From positions 6,179,001-6,243,000 of the forward strand of contig NZ_CP085636.1 of the NCBI RefSeq assembly GCF_027571385.1: a stretch of DNA of 64,000 bases. The letters are read 5' to 3'. The translations under genes were made by a program, and so were the position numbers. Of this stretch, positions 56,643-63,806 are shown one piece after another. The DNA comes from Shewanella sp. MTB7 (GTDB taxonomy: Bacteria; Pseudomonadota; Gammaproteobacteria; Enterobacterales; Shewanellaceae). Every line of letters begins with the position of its first letter. Position 1 is the first letter of the stretch. The notes below the pieces were generated by a model. That model was given only the letters and a program-made list of their open reading frames with translations, was not told the origin of the DNA and ran no database searches.

Positions 56643-57888
56643 AGCGTAAGGCATCAATAGGATCCAGTTTTGACGCTTTAATTGCAGGAGCAATACCAAA
56701 AACAACACCGATGGTTGCACTAAAACCAAGCGCAAGCCAAATCGCCCATGTCGGCACTGCTACAGAACCGATAACAGGCATAAACATAAAAACAACTCCC
56801 GCTAAAAGGTAACCTAATAAAATACCAATCACTCCACCGAAAAGCGCTAAGATACTGGCCTCAATTAAAAATTGAGTCAGAATAGTTCTGGAAGTAGCCC
56901 CTAAGGCCTTTGCTATCCCAATTTCTTTTGTTCTCTCTGTTACAGAGACAAGCATGATGTTCATAATCCCTATGCCACCAACAATTAAACTAATACCAAC
57001 AACTCCAGCTGCAACATAGGTAATAGAGTCAGTAATATCACTAAACTGTTTACGTGTTTTTGCTGCAGTTTCAAATTCAAAAAAATCTTGTTCAGATTCG
57101 GTTAATCGATATTTCTTTCTTAATATGTTACGAATTCTGTCATTTAATAGCGTTAAGTCGACACCAGATTCTGGGCGAAAAATAATATCAATGTTATTGG
57201 TGCGATCGGTTCCATTTAATGAACGTATTGTACTGAAAGGCGCGATAATATAGTTATCTTGATCGAATCCGAATAAACTTCCTCGGGTCTCAGCAACACC
57301 GATAACTTTAAACCACTCTTCCCCCAATAATATAAACTCACCCACGGGGTGAAGTGGAAGGTTTAACTTTTTTAACACAGAACTACCTACAAATACAACA
57401 CGCCGACGTTTTGCATCATCAATATTGGAAAGGAAACGACCTTCAACAGGAAATATATTAACCACATTTTGATAATCACTTTCAGTGCCTATCACTTGAG
57501 TATGAGTGCTATATTGACCAAAGCGAGCTTCAGAACCAAAACTAAATGCGCGCATTTTTGCCACAATATCTTTAATTCCCAATATCTTACTTTTAATTAA
57601 TAGGTAATCATCATAAGTAAGTTGGTTAGTCACACCTAACATCTCCAACTCTGTATTGGTATGAGCTTTTATCGTAACCATGTCACTGCCTAAGTCTTTA
57701 AGCTGATTATCGACTCCTTGACTCAATCCCTCCATGATGGAAACCACGGTAATGACAGATGCAACACCAATAATAATACCTAGGGTCGTCAGGGCACTTC
57801 TAAAACTATGAGCAAAAATAGACTCTACCGCGGCAACAGAACCTTCATAGGCGCTATGGAATATTCGATTTAACATGCTAGCCCCCAA
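56635..57888 (-). CDS. MacB-like ABC transporter permease
   Basis: A 417-residue FtsX/MacB-type permease: one N-terminal helix (HSFRSALTTLGIIIGVASVITVVSIMEG, in parts), a periplasmic domain of about 220 residues, and three C-terminal helices, with EIGIAKALGATSRTILTQFLIEA between TM2 and TM3. MacB-type pumps export peptides or virulence factors using an adaptor and TolC. Unlike E. coli MacB, the ATPase is a separate gene. It starts inside the end of the ATPase gene (19-base overlap). Confidence 0.93.
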   Translation of the reverse strand: MGASMLNRIFHSAYEGSVAAVESIFAHSFRSALTTLGIIIGVASVITVVSIMEGLSQGVDNQLKDLGSDMVTIKAHTNTELEMLGVTNQLTYDDYLLIKSKILGIKDIVAKMRAFSFGSEARFGQYSTHTQVIGTESDYQNVVNIFPVEGRFLSNIDDAKRRRVVFVGSSVLKKLNLPLHPVGEFILLGEEWFKVIGVAETRGSLFGFDQDNYIIAPFSTIRSLNGTDRTNNIDIIFRPESGVDLTLLNDRIRNILRKKYRLTESEQDFFEFETAAKTRKQFSDITDSITYVAAGVVGISLIVGGIGIMNIMLVSVTERTKEIGIAKALGATSRTILTQFLIEASILALFGGVIGILLGYLLAGVVFMFMPVIGSVAVPTWAIWLALGFSATIGVVFGIAPAIKASKLDPIDALRYE

Positions 57889-58589
57889 TTGACTCTTTCC
57901 TTGGAAACATCGGACGCCAGCAACCCATCGACTAACCTAATCTCTCGTTGACAATGATCTGCAATATCTTGTTCATGTGTAACTAATACAACCGTCTGTC
58001 CCTGCTCATGCAGTTGGTCAAAAAGAGCCATGATCTCATGAGTTGTCTTACTATCTAAATTTCCAGTCGGTTCATCGCCTAATAATATCTCAGGCTCGGT
58101 GACCAATGCCCTGGCGATAGCAACTCTCTGTCTCTGACCTCCTGACAACTGACTAGGAAGAGAGTCGATTTTATCACCAAGCCCCACCTTTTCTAGCGAA
58201 TTCAATGCCCGACGCTTTCGCTCAGCTGATGACATAGAGCGATATTTTAATGGGTGAATAACATTTTGTAGAACACTCTGGCGAGGTAACAAATTAAAAC
58301 TTTGGAAAATGAACCCTATTGAATAATTTCTAACATGAGCCAATTGATCCTCATCATAATTAGCCACATCTTGGTTATTCAACTGATATGCGCCAGCTGT
58401 AGGGGTAGATAAGCAACCAAGAATATTCATCAAGGTTGACTTTCCCGACCCCGAAGGGCCTGTAATAGCAACAAACTCATTATTCGTGATGGTAAGATCA
58501 ATCTCTTGCAATGCCATATATCCTTCATCACCGATTTGATAGGTTTTGCTTACGCCTCTTAGTTCTATTATGGGGTTAGATTGATGCAT
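57870..58589 (-). CDS. MacB/LolD-like ABC transporter ATPase
   Basis: A 239-residue ATPase starting at ATG 58589, with GGAGAG upstream (a longer frame to 58622 runs into the adaptor gene). Walker A is GPSGSGKST (44-52), the signature is LSGGQRQRVAIARAL, and Walker B is ILLGDEPTGNLD. It has no C39 peptidase domain, so the transporter does not itself cleave double-glycine leaders. It forms one unit with the adaptor and permease. Confidence 0.94.
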   Translation of the reverse strand: MHQSNPIIELRGVSKTYQIGDEGYMALQEIDLTITNNEFVAITGPSGSGKSTLMNILGCLSTPTAGAYQLNNQDVANYDEDQLAHVRNYSIGFIFQSFNLLPRQSVLQNVIHPLKYRSMSSAERKRRALNSLEKVGLGDKIDSLPSQLSGGQRQRVAIARALVTEPEILLGDEPTGNLDSKTTHEIMALFDQLHEQGQTVVLVTHEQDIADHCQREIRLVDGLLASDVSKERVNWGLAC

Positions 58590-59733
58590 GATAGCTCTCC
58601 TTATGCTCCACCTCAGTACCATTCTTCAATGCTTTCACTTGACGACTAGGCCCAACAATGACCAACTCCTTATGAGCCAGACCAGACAAAACTATCTGCT
58701 CAGTGTCCGTAGACAAACCAAGCTGTATATCACGTTTGACAGCTTTATTGTCTTCAACAACCCAAACAAAATTGACCCCATCAAGCTGTTTTACTGCCGC
58801 TATTGGTATGATTAATTCAATACCGGAGCGAGCCAAAACAATCTCAGCACGACAGCTCATTCCGGGGTACACAAGTTGTCCCTTCTGAAGAGTCACCTCA
58901 ACCTTGTAGTAGAGTCCTTTGTTGACGCTATCCTTTTTTGCCGAAGTGCTGATAGAGGATATTTGGCCCAAGGACGCTATTTGTGGTGTTGCAGCAGCAA
59001 AAATTTCAACTTCCTGACCAATCTCAATGTTGGAAACATCGGCTTCATCAACTCGGATCTGAGCAACATAAGAGTCGACATCTGCCAAGGTCATTAAAGG
59101 GCTACCAACAATGTTGGTTGTACCAACTATCACCGTTTCCCCCTCTTTTATATCAACCGTGGAAATCAACCCATCTATTGCAGCAAGAAAACGAGATTGA
59201 TCTAAACGGTTCTGGCTTTGAGCTAAGATAGCTTTATATTGTTCTAGTCCCTGTATTGCGGCTTTCACATTAATCCTCGCCACTTTTAATTGACTCTGTA
59301 ACTGTGCAGCAGTGTCCTGATCAGTTAGCCCTTGACCCAGCAACTTCAGGTACTGTCCTGCTCGACGAGCGGCTTCATTGGCTATTTCCTCTAATCGTTG
59401 AATCTCAATTAACTGAATTTCAACAGCGGCGTGAGATCTACGAACTTCAGCAATAAAGATCTTTGGATCCAGCTCCATAAGCAGTTCGCCTTTCTTTACA
59501 AGCTGCCCTTCCTTTACATAAACACGGTTAACAATCCCTGTAACTTCAGATCGTATTTGGATTTCACTAGCAAACCTTAAATTACCTGATGCCAAAATTG
59601 TTTCATTAATTTGATCTTCTGAAACAACATGGGTATCAACAGTAACGCCATCGGATATCGATTTCTCTTTACTAATAAAAATCAAAAGAGAGACGCTCAG
59701 TAAAACAAAAGTAAATGACAATATTTTTTTCAT
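58576..59733 (-). CDS. MacA-like periplasmic adaptor (HlyD/RND family)
   Basis: A 385-residue adaptor starting at ATG 59733 (MKKILSF, with GGAG upstream). There is one N-terminal helix, then a lipoyl/barrel-sandwich domain (SEVTGIVNRVYVKEGQLVKKGELLMELD, in parts), a coiled-coil hairpin (about 100-185) and beta-barrel and membrane-proximal domains. It would link the MacB-like pump to an outer-membrane TolC channel, which is not encoded here. It is cotranscribed with the pump. Confidence 0.92.
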   Translation of the reverse strand: MKKILSFTFVLLSVSLLIFISKEKSISDGVTVDTHVVSEDQINETILASGNLRFASEIQIRSEVTGIVNRVYVKEGQLVKKGELLMELDPKIFIAEVRRSHAAVEIQLIEIQRLEEIANEAARRAGQYLKLLGQGLTDQDTAAQLQSQLKVARINVKAAIQGLEQYKAILAQSQNRLDQSRFLAAIDGLISTVDIKEGETVIVGTTNIVGSPLMTLADVDSYVAQIRVDEADVSNIEIGQEVEIFAAATPQIASLGQISSISTSAKKDSVNKGLYYKVEVTLQKGQLVYPGMSCRAEIVLARSGIELIIPIAAVKQLDGVNFVWVVEDNKAVKRDIQLGLSTDTEQIVLSGLAHKELVIVGPSRQVKALKNGTEVEHKESYHASI

Positions 59734-59764
59734 CTTAAACTCCAAGCTCCCATTAAGAAGCACA

Positions 59765-60472
59765 CTATATAAACAACAGCCAAGTACCAAAAAAAACCAC
59801 ATATGGAAAAATAGAGATAAATGTCGCCATTGCCAATTTCATGTTAAAACACTTTCTAAGACCTAGAATCGAAATGACTATCGACCAAACCAAGAACAAG
59901 TTCAAAGATGTATACAATCCGTATGCAGTATCTGTCACACTCTGATTGGAAAATAACTGCTCAAAAGAGGCATAGTGAATTAACGAAAGAGGTAGATCCG
60001 ATGCTGAAGAGCTCAAAAAAAGAAAGGAGAACCCGGCATAGTTGACGATCCAAGGTAATTGGCACCACGAGATAAAATAAAACCAATCTCTAAAGGTAAA
60101 CCTGCTCATGCCAATACTGGAAATCTTACCTAAAAGAGTAAATAAAAGACTTAAGCCGATAACAGTGAAAAGGTGACCAACAATAGTCACACCGCCCATG
60201 AAGACCCAAGTATACGGTAACGTTTTCGCCATCATCTCAAGTGCAATCTCTCGTTCCTGAATACTCAAATCACCAACTTGAGCCAGCTGTTGTGCTAACA
60301 ACCATTCATCTGACATACCACCAAAAAATAGATAGTAACTAGCCAAAATCAATGCAAACAGAATCACTAGAACAATACTGCTTTGCCGCTGGTTATATTC
60401 AAATCTTTCAAATAAAGCACTCGGAGCAACAAATGCGTCCAGTACTGTGTTCACTGCTGTAACGGTTGTCAT
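59765..60472 (-). CDS. YIP1-family membrane protein
   Basis: A 235-residue protein with about five transmembrane helices and a short cytoplasmic N-terminus (NTVLDAFVAPSALFERF), as in bacterial YIP1-family proteins. It is the first gene of the export-regulator unit (YIP1, MacA-like, ATPase, permease, kinase, regulator), with a tandem-repeat box 69 bases upstream. Its role is unknown; producer self-protection or help in export are possibilities given the context. Confidence 0.8.
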   Translation of the reverse strand: MTTVTAVNTVLDAFVAPSALFERFEYNQRQSSIVLVILFALILASYYLFFGGMSDEWLLAQQLAQVGDLSIQEREIALEMMAKTLPYTWVFMGGVTIVGHLFTVIGLSLLFTLLGKISSIGMSRFTFRDWFYFISWCQLPWIVNYAGFSFLFLSSSASDLPLSLIHYASFEQLFSNQSVTDTAYGLYTSLNLFLVWSIVISILGLRKCFNMKLAMATFISIFPYVVFFGTWLLFI

Positions 60473-60540
60473 AACAATTCTCTCTCAACTAAAAGGACAT
60501 AAAGGCAAAATAACAACAATTAACTCACACTATCCCTGAA

Positions 60541-60574
60541 AAGTGATAAGCGGTGACTTAAAGTGATTTTCGGT
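60541..60574. promoter_or_regulatory. Tandem direct repeat (LytTR-type box) before the YIP1-export unit
   Basis: AAGTGATAAGCGGT (60541-60554) and AAGTGATTTTCGGT (60561-60574) are direct repeats with a 20-base period. Read on the coding strand they contain ACCGCTTA, close to the ACC(G/A)CT(C/T)A half-site I recall for E. coli BtsR. A possible -10 (TTATTT, complement of 60508-60513) lies about 28 bases downstream. Confidence 0.75.
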
Positions 60575-60749
60575 AAATTTTTACTTGGCGGGGGATTCGA
60601 AGATAAACAAACAGAAGAGGAGTAATTTCAATGCGCATTAACTACATGCACTAATGATAAGAAAATGGATGACATGACTGGTGATGCAGGAAGTTAATAA
60701 GCGCCTAAATGGTATAAAATAAACTTAAACGCTTACTAAGAATATATAA

Positions 60750-60962
60750 TCAAAATTTCACCTTATCTCGGCCTGAAATAGCCCACACTAAAATACCAAA
60801 CCAAACAATCCAAGAGATGCCAGCTGGAATGTTGGCAGCCATAATCTTGCCTTTATGTTGACGGTTAAGCAGTACAGCTATAATTGATGGCAAAAAGTAG
60901 ATAGCGAAAAGTAGTGGTAACAATAAAACCATTTTCCCTGAACCTAAATTTGAAATAAACAT
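60750..60962 (-). CDS. Superinfection-immunity family membrane protein
   Basis: A 70-residue protein with two hydrophobic segments: VLLLPLLFAIYFLPSIIAVL (about 12-31) and IPAGISWIVWFGILVWAISG (about 45-64). The pattern LPSIIAVLLNRQHKGKIMAANIPAG (in parts) matches the Imm_superinfect family, named for phage T4 Imm, which stops DNA entry of related phages. Here it lies 30 bases after the cupin-like gene in a peptide gene cluster, so it may instead protect the producer. AGAGGAT supports the start. Confidence 0.82.
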   Translation of the reverse strand: MFISNLGSGKMVLLLPLLFAIYFLPSIIAVLLNRQHKGKIMAANIPAGISWIVWFGILVWAISGRDKVKF

Positions 60963-60992
60963 AATAGTATCCTCTTATAGTAATGATATTAA

Positions 60993-61913
60993 TTAAACTA
61001 AACCTAACCTTGATTGATGTTGGCGACTAAGTTCAGAGACAAGTTTAGAGTTTGATTTAATGCCTAAAGACTCTAACAACTCTGACTTTTTATCTGCATA
61101 TTGTTCAACGGACACTAATGCTTTTATAGCTCTAAACCTATCCTCTTCAATGCAAGTGCTTCTTGCATAACGTTCCATAAACTCACGGCTTCTATCATTC
61201 CTCATCTCAGCGATAAGGTGCAGAATAGGCTCAACAGACGAATTAGATGTAACTGTACTACTTGCTATTTTTGTACAGCTCTCATTAAACACATATTGCG
61301 GGCGCAAATGGGAGAACATTGTTGATGGCATAATATTTAAAGAAACAGACAACTCATCTGCTGGTAGTTGATTATGTACATCGGTATAAGCTCGATATAG
61401 CATCACCTCACCTTCCGTTAAATTCTTTCGTTCAATAAAACGTAAGTCTACTGGTTCACCAGGATAGCCAACGACATCATAAAAATCATATTCGTAATAA
61501 TCACTGGCATAACCTGGTCCTGTGTAACCCGAAGTCAAAAAACTGAAATTATGATCATGTGGCACATTGTAGAAGAAGGACTTTTCACCCGATGTTGTGA
61601 GTAGCGGATCATGTTTTGCCAACCAGATGTTCGCTCTCATAAAGAAATTAACACCTTTACTCGCAGGCTTTAGCATAATGACCTGTGGAGTATATTTATT
61701 AGTTTGCTTCTGAACATCACAATGCTTCTCAAGCTCTGATATTAAAATTTCCGGTAAAAAGTTTTTGTTATTGTTCAATTTTTTTAAAAGTGGAGCCACT
61801 GTTTGAAAACTTTCGTTATCTGCAGAGTCAAACTTACTTTCAACGAGCTGTTCATAGCAGTCTTCTAACTCAATTGACTCTGTAATATCATTCAAATCAA
61901 ATTTTAACGGCAT
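60993..61913 (-). CDS. Unknown protein with cupin-like metal-site pattern
   Basis: The start is placed at ATG 61913 (MPLKFDLNDI), with AAGGA eight bases upstream, giving 306 residues; the frame reaches 61979. No family was recognised with certainty. The middle of the protein resembles a cupin: VPHDHNF (H119, H121), then E141, then a second strand pair with GEVMLYRAYTDVHNQ (H180), i.e. an HxH...E...H set that could hold Fe(II). The C-terminal third is helical and similar in style to that of the 322-residue neighbour. I infer a possible oxygenase acting on the cluster's peptides; this is untested. Confidence 0.6.
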   Translation of the reverse strand: MPLKFDLNDITESIELEDCYEQLVESKFDSADNESFQTVAPLLKKLNNNKNFLPEILISELEKHCDVQKQTNKYTPQVIMLKPASKGVNFFMRANIWLAKHDPLLTTSGEKSFFYNVPHDHNFSFLTSGYTGPGYASDYYEYDFYDVVGYPGEPVDLRFIERKNLTEGEVMLYRAYTDVHNQLPADELSVSLNIMPSTMFSHLRPQYVFNESCTKIASSTVTSNSSVEPILHLIAEMRNDRSREFMERYARSTCIEEDRFRAIKALVSVEQYADKKSELLESLGIKSNSKLVSELSRQHQSRLGLV

Positions 61914-62027
61914 GACAATATTCCTTATGTTTGTTGGTGTAGAGTAGAGAAACACGCTAATAAAATGTTTATCTGTCAAATTGGATTAACTAAAGACTAT
62001 CAATCATTTCTGACATCGATTGTTGAA

Positions 62028-62061
62028 AAGTGAAAATCGGTCTATTTAAAGGATTTCCGGC
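62028..62061. promoter_or_regulatory. Tandem direct repeat (LytTR-type box) before the cupin-like gene
   Basis: AAGTGAAAATCGGT (62028-62041) and AAAGGATTTCCGGC (62048-62061) are imperfect direct repeats with a 20-base period, the same layout as at 60541 and 63637. They lie between the 322-residue gene and the cupin-like gene, about 115 bases upstream of the latter's start. Confidence 0.65.
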
Positions 62062-62082
62062 AAACAATTTGATTAAAAATGA

Positions 62083-63051
62083 TTATGATGCCTTTTTTAA
62101 CAGTTGAGCCTGTACCAGCTCCCAGGTTTGTTCTGCTGCATAGCGAACTTCTTCATGAGCATCAAAATTAGCCATATACTCTAATTCATCTAAAACCATC
62201 AATGCATCAAGTCCGAGTAATTGCTGCATTGCATACCAACGAATGTAATGTTGCTCATGCGATAGGAACTTTTTAATTGTAGGAATCGCTTTAATACAGT
62301 TCATTGCTTTTAAAAGTGAAATATGTAATTGCACTCTTGAATCAACTTCATCTGAAGGGTTTTGAAATTTCAGTTGATAATCATAAGCTGAAAACATTAA
62401 ACTTAATGGAGACTTGTTTTCCTTCAATTCCAAAGATATAGCAATTGCATTATCACTTGAAGATTCGAACATATAAGTTTCATTCCACTTCTTATAGATA
62501 AGGTCGCCATCATTAACTTTGGTTTCACCGGTAGATTTACACTTAGCCTCTTGCAAGTTTTCAATTGGAACTTCATGAGTCCAGTTTGATATACTCATAT
62601 TGCCGGACTTTATAAAATAAGTTATTGTTTCTCTTCCATAGAACGAAATCCCTCTTTCTTTAAGATTTATTTTACTTTGAGATTTATATTTATTAAGCAA
62701 GCTACTGTTTATTATATCAATACTCAAATCAAAACAATCATTACTATCTAGGATTATTCTTTGAGCAAAAAAGGTGGAGTGACCAACTATTGGATATACA
62801 TAAAAGTCATCAGCCTTCATGTTACTCATCCCTTCCAACAATATACTATTTATAACATCTTGAGCATTACCTTCTATAATACTTGATATCCTACCAATAT
62901 CGATTACATCAACATCAAACATAGTTTCTTTTAACTTTTGTACAAGCTCAAATTTCAGGTTGGTTTTCCGACTCTCCTCCATACGACTAACCGTATTACT
63001 CCAGCTTGAAGGGTTACTTATAAAGCTCTCTATTTTCTGGTTAAACTTCAT
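62083..63051 (-). CDS. Unknown protein with HEAT-like C-terminus
   Basis: A 322-residue protein with AAGGAAGAG upstream of its ATG. Residues about 80-225 are beta-rich and end in a segment like a small-molecule or metal cupin strand pair (GDLIYKKWNETYMFESSSDNAIAISLEL, in parts). Residues about 240-315 form two or three HEAT-like helical repeats (AIPTIKKFLSHEQHYIRWYAM, LDELEYMANFDAHEEVRYAA). I do not recognise a described family. It follows the three peptide genes by 86 bases and is probably cotranscribed, suggesting peptide binding, modification or protection. Confidence 0.65.
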   Translation of the reverse strand: MKFNQKIESFISNPSSWSNTVSRMEESRKTNLKFELVQKLKETMFDVDVIDIGRISSIIEGNAQDVINSILLEGMSNMKADDFYVYPIVGHSTFFAQRIILDSNDCFDLSIDIINSSLLNKYKSQSKINLKERGISFYGRETITYFIKSGNMSISNWTHEVPIENLQEAKCKSTGETKVNDGDLIYKKWNETYMFESSSDNAIAISLELKENKSPLSLMFSAYDYQLKFQNPSDEVDSRVQLHISLLKAMNCIKAIPTIKKFLSHEQHYIRWYAMQQLLGLDALMVLDELEYMANFDAHEEVRYAAEQTWELVQAQLLKKAS

Positions 63052-63137
63052 CTTATCTCTTCCTTGTAAGTAATATTAGGGAGGGGGGAGCCAACTTGCC
63101 TACACCGAATAAAGCAAGTCAGCGACCCATTTCGCCA

Positions 63138-63257
63138 TTAATGTACGATCAATACAACCATAATACCGATACAAATTGGACCACCAACGACTTGTAGTTG
63201 AGATGTTCCAGCCACACCAAATTGTGATTTCAATTCTACTGTTTTTTCAATTTTCAT
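63138..63257 (-). CDS. Double-glycine peptide, tandem copy 1
   Basis: A 39-codon gene with an AGAGGTG ribosome-binding site. The product begins MKIEKTVELKSQFGVAGTSQ, continues LQVVGG and ends PICIGIMVVLIVH. The first 31 residues are identical in all three copies, although the DNA differs at synonymous sites. Charged and polar residues fill the first half; the part after Gly-Gly is hydrophobic with one cysteine. This looks like a leader plus core of a secreted peptide. It is too short for most gene finders. Confidence 0.85.
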   Translation of the reverse strand: MKIEKTVELKSQFGVAGTSQLQVVGGPICIGIMVVLIVH

Positions 63258-63279
63258 TTTACACCTCTTAATTATTCTA

Positions 63280-63399
63280 TTAGTGCATTATCAATACAAC
63301 CATAATACCGATACAAATTGGACCACCGACTACTTGTAATTGAGATGTTCCCGCCACACCAAACTGTGATTTTAATTCTACTGTTTTTTCAATTTTCAT
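63280..63399 (-). CDS. Double-glycine peptide, tandem copy 2
   Basis: A 39-codon gene, 142 bases upstream of copy 1, with the same AGAGGTG ribosome-binding site. The product differs from copy 1 by a single residue near the end (tail PICIGIMVVLIMH), while eight other codons differ silently. This pattern shows selection on the protein sequence. Confidence 0.85.
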   Translation of the reverse strand: MKIEKTVELKSQFGVAGTSQLQVVGGPICIGIMVVLIMH

Positions 63400-63418
63400 T
63401 TTACACCTCTTAATTAAT

Positions 63419-63538
63419 CTACGCTTGAATTAATATAACCATTACACCGATACAGATTGGGCCACCGACCACTTGCAGTTGAGATGTTCCAGCCACACCA
63501 AATTGTGATTTCAACTCTACTGTTTTTTCAATTTTCAT
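63419..63538 (-). CDS. Double-glycine peptide, tandem copy 3 (first of the operon)
   Basis: A 39-codon gene, 139 bases upstream of copy 2, with an AAGGAG ribosome-binding site. The first 31 residues equal those of the other copies; the tail is PICIGVMVILIQA, with four amino-acid changes and eight silent codon changes relative to copy 1. It is the promoter-proximal copy, with a LytTR-type tandem box about 100 bases upstream. Confidence 0.85.
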   Translation of the reverse strand: MKIEKTVELKSQFGVAGTSQLQVVGGPICIGVMVILIQA

Positions 63539-63602
63539 TTTATAACTCCTTATATTAAAAAATTATTTATTTTCTATTATATTAAGCTTTCGCTTGAGTT
63601 AC

Positions 63603-63608
63603 ATAATA
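63603..63608 (-). promoter_or_regulatory. Possible -10 element of the peptide operon
   Basis: TATTAT on the minus strand lies about 28 bases downstream of the tandem repeat box and 65 bases before the first peptide start codon. Similar spacing to a weak -10-like hexamer is seen at the other two boxes. No good -35 is present, as expected for an activator-dependent promoter. Confidence 0.45.
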
Positions 63609-63636
63609 TGAACTAACTAACTTTATTTAATTAAAA

Positions 63637-63670
63637 TATGATAAACGGTAAAAAAAAGTGATTAACGGTT
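63637..63670. promoter_or_regulatory. Tandem direct repeat (LytTR-type box) before the peptide genes
   Basis: TGATAAACGGTA (63639-63650) and TGATTAACGGTT (63659-63670) are direct repeats with a 20-base period, matching the boxes at 60541 and 62028. On the coding strand the half-site reads ACCGnnnATCA. The LytTR regulator encoded at 54788-55528 is the likely binding protein. Confidence 0.75.
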
Positions 63671-63806
63671 AAAGTAGCTTTTCAAAGAGCTTAACGTTGT
63701 CAGATATAGACATAATTCACTAGCAATGGCGGAGGTTTCAGCTTAGGATCTTAACAGTGCAAATGTGAGCACTTAACAGAAACAGATTGTGGAGTAAGCA
63801 AACATC

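Larger units (their letters stand above)
63138..63538 (-). repeat. Three tandem repeats of about 140 bases carrying the peptide genes
   Basis: The start codons of the three peptide genes are spaced by 142 and 139 bases. Each unit has the ribosome-binding site, 39 codons and a short spacer. The last eight codons and the spacers diverge most, indicating local duplication followed by divergence. Confidence 0.9.
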
